Positions 58,914 through 64,000 of a stretch of 64,000 nucleotides of DNA are shown here, in pieces; within the stretch, counting starts at the first letter, position 1, and every line of letters starts with the position of its first letter. Source of the stretch: Panicum virgatum. Lineage: Eukaryota > Streptophyta > Magnoliopsida > Poales > Poaceae. A model generated the notes under the pieces. That model did no database searches. It was not told the DNA's origin and was given only the letters and a program-made list of their open reading frames with translations. The position numbers and the translations under genes are program-made. Location of the stretch: positions 28,972,030-29,036,029 of the forward strand of contig NC_053150.1 of assembly GCF_016808335.1 (NCBI RefSeq), written 5' to 3'.

Positions 58914-61577
58914 ATGGTGAAGCTGTCGGATCCCGATGAGATCAACGTCAATAATATCAGCAGGCCGTCTATTGATGAGTTGCCGCCCGAGGATCGTCAA
59001 GTTTTTGAAGCCTTCATCAAGGAGTGCGAAGAGGAGAACACATGGCGCAAAGAAAAAGAAATCGAAGAAAAGCGTCGGTGGTTCTTGTCTCACTTCTCCA
59101 AGAATCGGAAGGGTGATGTCTCCAAAGACAAGGAGGTGGTCATTCTTTCAGATGAGGAGGAGCAGGCCAAATCTAACACCATTGTAAGTGCTGCAACATC
59201 GCCCATTACTTTGGAGCAAATTAGTCAATTGGTTGTTAGTGGTCAAGAAAAGATTCTTGCTACTGTTCAAAATATGATTGATAAATCATTAGACAAGCAA
59301 CCTTTGATTGATGATAGTGGTACTCCTAGACCTAATATTGATGGCACTTTTTATCATAATACTATGCATCTTGAATCATCGGCAGCACATGCGCCCCAAT
59401 ACGGCATGCCGATGAATTTTTATGGTCAGAGAACTCCAGAACAATTTCACGCGCATGGAGCGGTCGGACCGGTCTCGCAGACCGGTCAGACCGGTCATGG
59501 AGGACCGGTTCCAACCGGTCCGACCGGTTCTGGGGCTTTAGTTGCATATCCATCGTCTCCTGAACCAATTACTAGTGTACCTTATGTTTCGGCTGGCTTT
59601 AGCTGAATGAATAATTCATACACTATGCCTCCTCAGGGTTCAGGTTATTCATATGGTACAATGCCAAATAATGGACATTTGCAGCAAATACCATATACGC
59701 AACCGAATCATATACCGCATGTGCCGAATAGCTCTAATACCAATGTTCAAAGGCCAAATGATTCTCATTTTAATCAAATACTTGAGAAGCATAAGAAAGA
59801 TTTGGCTGTTATGTTTAAAGAAACTTTCAGCGTAGAATTGATGGACAAAACTCTAGTCTGTCAAAAATCTTATCCTGAGAGTTTTCATTCTATTCTATAT
59901 CCTCAGAATTTTAGAGTACCAGAATTTATTAAATTCACTGGAGAGGATAGTAGAACTACATGGGAGCATGTTAGTCAGTTTAATGCACAAATGGGAATTT
60001 ATGGGAGTCTTGATCATTTGAAAATTAGAATGTTCCCTTTGTCTTTATCTGGCACTGTTTTTCATGGTTTTTGGCATTAGCTCCTAAATCTGTGCAAACT
60101 TGGTCTCAATTAGAGCGTAAATTTCATGATCATTTTTATAATGGTGAAAATGAGTTGAGGCTATGTCATTTAACATCGGTTAAGCAAAAGCATGATGAGT
60201 CTGTTGCTGAATTTATTAGAAGATTTAGAGATACAAAAAACCGATGTTATAGCTTTGTTATTTCTGAAAAGGATCTTGCCGAATTAGCTCTTAATGGTTT
60301 GAGATCTCATATTAAAGAAAAATTAGAAGGATATGAGTTTCTAACTGTTAATCAAGTATTGCAGAGGGCTTTGGCTCAAGAAAGGCGAAGCAAAGAGTCT
60401 AAGTATAAATTAGATCGTCTTCCTATGCATATGCTACAAGGAGAATTTTCAGACAATTAGGGTAATGAAGTATATGCTACTGAATTTGTATGGTCATCTA
60501 GTGATAAGCCCAGCACTTGTACTTCTTTAAAGCCAATTTCTAAAAATCGGCAAGATGAGATTAAATTTACTTTTGATGTGAAAAGTGTGATAGAATTTTT
60601 GATGAATTGGCAAAGCTTGGGAAGATTAAGTTCTCTCACACTATTCCATCAACGGAGGAATTAAAGCGGCGTGCATATTGTAAGTTACACAATACTTTTT
60701 CTCATGCCACTAATGATTGCAATGTTCTTCCTAGACAAATACAATCGGCCATAAATGAAGGACGATTGGTTATTTCTGGAATGCAAGTTGATCAAAATCA
60801 TTTTCCAATGCATACACATGTGCTTGAGTTGAAAAATCCCAAAGTTTTAATTCGGCCGAATCAAGCCGAATCAACGAAGGGAAAAAATGTGGTCATTGGC
60901 GAAGAGAGGCCTCAGAAGAAGATGCAGCAGGGCGAAACCTCTCGAGATGCATCAACACTCGGGGGGCAAGACAAGAAGAAGGCCAGCAACAAGTCGACCG
61001 GTCTGACCGGATCCAACGGCGGTCTGACCGGTCCGACTGGTCTGACCGGTGCTAAGACCGGTCTGACCGGTGCGTCCGATGAATCTGGAGGTTCTTCCAA
61101 AAGTAAGACACGGCCGAGTTTTAAAAAACTCTTGGCTAAGTATGAGAAGCAAGGATCTATTCAGAAGAGGGAGAAGCAATCAGGTGGAGCTAAGGACGTT
61201 GGTTCATCATCAAAACTTCAAGAGCAATCGGTTTGTTGTTCACATCAAAATAATTGTTATGGGCCGTTTACTCCCTGGTTTCATCCTTATTTTTATACGC
61301 CTATAGATTATAGTAGGATGCATATGCAATGATATTATATTCAATTTTCTCCTATGTATCCAAATTATGCTTCACCACAAAGACCGATTATTGCTAACAA
61401 TGATCTGGTCAAAAGAGACTTTAATTGCATCAAAGAAAACGTGAGACAAGATTCAAAATATATACAGCCGAGGTGGTGTCCCTCAGACTTGTCTCGTACC
61501 CATAAATGAAGATTGCAATGTTTACGCAAACAAGAAACGATGAGGCAAGAAGTGGAGGTGAAGCCAACAAAGCCAAT
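58914..61577 (+). pseudogene. gag of Tat-lineage element, broken and truncated
   Basis: Starts at ATG 58914 with an acidic N-terminus. In-frame TGA at 59604-59606, frameshift near 60065-60080, TAG at 60458-60460, frameshift near 60580 and TGA at 61330-61332. The gag core is present (FIKFTG-like EFIKFTGEDS, SQLERKFHDHFYNGE, ESVAEFIRRFRDT, ELALNGL), then the YCKLHNTFSHATNDC knuckle-like motif and RQIQSAINEGRL, typical of Tat-lineage gag. Two clusters of the ACCGGTC-GACCGGT word (59465-59530 and 60996-61071) encode Thr-Gly-rich repeats (TGQTG, TGLTG). The element is cut at 61578 by the next LTR. No pol remains in the window. Confidence 0.8.
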
Positions 61578-61578
61578 A

Positions 61579-64000
61579 TGTAACACCCTAATTTAAATTT
61601 CAGTATTTATTAATAAATTAATTGGCTTTAGTTGAATTTTCTAAGGTTTATTGTGTTTAGTTGGCATTTAATCTAATTTTTGTTCCTAATTAATTAAAAT
61701 TTATCATAAGTTTAAATTTTTGTTGCATTCATGCTGGTGCATGGATTTGTTTTGTTTGTTTGAATAGGAGTTGGAATTCAAATTCATTTGAATTCAGATA
61801 GTTTTGGAGTTGAGAGAGAGTGAATAGAAATAGAAAAGAAGAAACCCAGAAAACCCGGCCCAAACCTTTCCCCGCGGCCCATCGGCCTGCCCTTCCTTCT
61901 CTGGCGGCCCAAGCACGCGGCCCACTCTTCTCCTCCACGCGCACGAGCCCACGGCCCGACTCGCCAGCCCGCACGCACGGCTGCTCCCGCAGACCCCGCG
62001 TCCCCGCCTCAGCCGCTGTGCTCCCGGGCCCACACGCCAGCGCCACTCCCGCTTGCCAGCGCCCACGGAGCGCCCGCCCCTTCTCACTGACCGCCCGGAC
62101 CCACTCGACAGGGTCATCCCCTTCCCCTCGCCGCGCGCACGCAACGGAAGCCGCGATCCCCGCCCGAGACCTCGCCGGTTTCCTTCTTGAGCGCGCCCGC
62201 CCGAGATCCCGGGCGCCCCTCCCCTTTAAACCCACCGAGAACCCCCCTGCTCCCTCCAACCCTAGCCGCCACCCCACGCCGCTCTGCTCCGCCGCGCCTT
62301 GCTCCGCCGCACCGCACGCCGGCGCTGCCACGGCCACAACGCCCTGCCGCGCCACCGCTCCTGCCAAGCCCCACCAGAGAATCCGCCCTGAGCCCAGGGT
62401 TCACTCCGAGCTCGCTTGCTCCGATTCGAGCCACGACCGTGCCGGAATCGGACCGGACCGCCGCCGGTGAGTTCCTTGGTTTTTCGAGCAATTGCTCGCC
62501 GTCGTCGCCCCTCCGGCCATCCTGACCCCTCTAGCATCTCCGCAGGAGCATCCCGAGCCGAACCGCAGGATCCCGAAGCCGGAAGACCACCACACTGTCC
62601 GGACCGCGAAGCTCCGCCCGCAACCCGCCGCCGGACTCGGCGCCATCGACCCTGAGCGCCGCCCCAACCTGTCCCAAGCCCGGTGAGCATCACCCCGTTG
62701 CCCGCTATCTTTTGCGCTAGCTTGTAGGGCCCTAATGCGCGCTCTAGTTCCCTGAACACGGTACGCCGGCGAACCCAAGCCGCCTGTCACCGCCGGCCCT
62801 CCTCCCCGGCCGATGCAGCCCCTTCCTGAGCCCACCAATGGTTTAGCCATGCGGTACTCACGCCCCTGGGCCAAACCGCTGCTTGAATCGAGCCCCGGAG
62901 CACTAGTTTTGCCCAACTCCGGCGAGCTTCAGCCCGCACCGCCGCGGAACAGAGCCGCCGGCGCGTTGCGCCGCCGCCTGCTCGCCCAAAACCCCTCGAC
63001 CGTTCGATCTGAGATCGGCGCTCTGGATTAGAAGCCAAGTACCGTTTCGACCGAGCCGTGCGATCAAGATCCAACGGCGCAGATCAGCGCATACCGCTTC
63101 AGCCCGGTGTTTTTGCTAAAGAACCCCTGCCTTTATTCATATTCAACCCGCGCTCCTGGATAGTTCAAAAATAATCGCAGATAGGCCCAAAACTTTGCAA
63201 GAACCCCCCTGAGCTCTTTAGAAATAGCACCCGCCGTCCAGAGCCGTCGGTTTTGCAGTTTAGCCCCTGAAGCTAATGTTTATTTACGTTTTAGCCCTCG
63301 GTTTTAGCAGAAAAGCCCCTGAAACTTCAGTTTTCTTACAAATAAGCCCCTAGAACTTGTTTTAGGCCTAGTTTATGCGTTTTAGCTCCGTTTTTAGCGT
63401 TCTTTGTATCCACGCGATCGTTGTAACGTGTAGAATAGTTCTAGAATAGTTTTGTGCGCTGTTTTCATGTATTGTTGTACTGTTTCTTAGTCTTTGTTAA
63501 TGTTTGCCTGTATGCTTATTTTGTGCATTGTTTTGGCCATGTGTTCGTGAGTAGACGTTGATCCATCTGAGGAGCCTCAGTACCAGTACCCGGAGCAGCC
63601 GTCTTCGGATCAGTTTGAGCAGCAGCAGGAGCAGTACGAGGAAGGCAAGTATAACATGAACAACCTATCACCTTTATATACAATTTCATACTGCATTTTA
63701 ATACTGTATGCCTTTAAGGATTTCCTAGCCAGTTTATATCCTTTAAATATACCTTTGGGTTGCTTTTTGGTTCGTTGTGCTAGGTTGCTGCGCTATAACA
63801 CACTTTGGTCCTTTTTAATTAATTCGATTAATGGTTTACTTGAACTTAATTCTGAGAGTGGCACTCTGTGTGGCTTGAGTGGCTCACTTCTCGTTAAAAG
63901 ATGTTTTTTGTAGAAACATGGTTTAGGGGGCCAGCACGGTGCTTAGTGCTTGGTTGGCCACTCTCCATAAGGACCGGTTCATAGAGCGACAACCTGGGAC
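61579..64000 (+). repeat. Long Tekay-like LTR, continues past the window
   Basis: Starts TGTAACACCCTAATTT at 61579, cutting the Tat gag. It has a GC-rich leader-like zone (61850-63080) with several donor and acceptor-like sites (for example CCGGTGAGTTCC near 62465 and TCTCCGCAGGAGC near 62540). AT-rich sequence follows, then an acceptor-like GTGAGTAG at about 63550 and an acidic exon-like stretch (EEPQYQYPEQPSSDQFEQQ). A TTGGTTGGCCACTCTCC block is near 63950. The layout equals the other long LTRs here. GC-rich ORFs inside it are not credible genes. Confidence 0.65.

Noticed and set aside
61820..63031. ORFs in the GC-rich part of the last LTR
   Set aside because: Same pattern as in the solo LTR, with frames open on both strands and no domains.

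Overview
This window is nuclear DNA from a grass, most likely a panicoid. The evidence is two intron-containing plant genes with GC-rich first exons, embedded in dense nested transposons of typical grass lineages: Athila-, Tat- and Tekay-type Ty3/gypsy elements, SIRE-type Ty1/copia, CACTA, Mutator-like, hAT, Helitron and Harbinger MITE. No species is claimed.

Layout. 1-27378 is one nested block. A minus-strand SIRE-like copia element (gag fragment at 1-287, LTR at 25295-27378) is split by two Athila-like elements lying tail to tail. Element 1 (+) has its 5' LTR at 288-1496, a tRNA-Asp primer site, and gag, protease, RT, RNase H and integrase to 11604, then a second ORF. Element 2 (-) has its 5' LTR at 23622-25294, gag-protease and an ATHILA-type second ORF, but no RT or integrase. 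Neither has a recognisable 3' LTR; their tails meet near 13.3-14.1 kb. Element 1's gag is split by a hAT element (2040-3015, 8-bp duplication) and by a transposase-bearing Mutator-like element (3146-7401, 9-bp duplication). Element 2's second ORF is split by a 4-kb solo LTR (14926-18984).

28140-38034 holds a decayed CACTA transposase and a second long LTR of the solo-LTR family. A complete non-autonomous LTR element (33709-37405, 5-bp duplication ATATG) is inserted in that LTR. A hAT element (38042-38871) and a Helitron carrying gene fragments (38909-43120) follow.

44205-53383 is the genic island: a six-exon gene for the chloroplast NDH subunit PNSB1 (+), convergent with a four-exon group I WRKY transcription factor gene (-). 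The WRKY introns hold a Pack-MULE carrying a UDP-glycosyltransferase fragment and a related terminal fragment. A 143-bp Harbinger-type MITE lies just upstream of the WRKY start codon.

53640-64000 is again repetitive: an ectopic 25S rDNA fragment, an LTR end, Mutator-like remnants, a Tat-lineage element (LTR plus broken gag, 58253-61577) and another long LTR running off the window.

The most unusual signal is that five otherwise unlike LTR families each carry their own short GC-rich palindromic word in several copies upstream of the LTR TATA box. In the two Athila-like elements the word also occurs before an internal TATA-like site preceding the second ORF; in the Tat element it occurs inside the gag coding sequence. 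All calls rest on reading the sequence; no database search was run.
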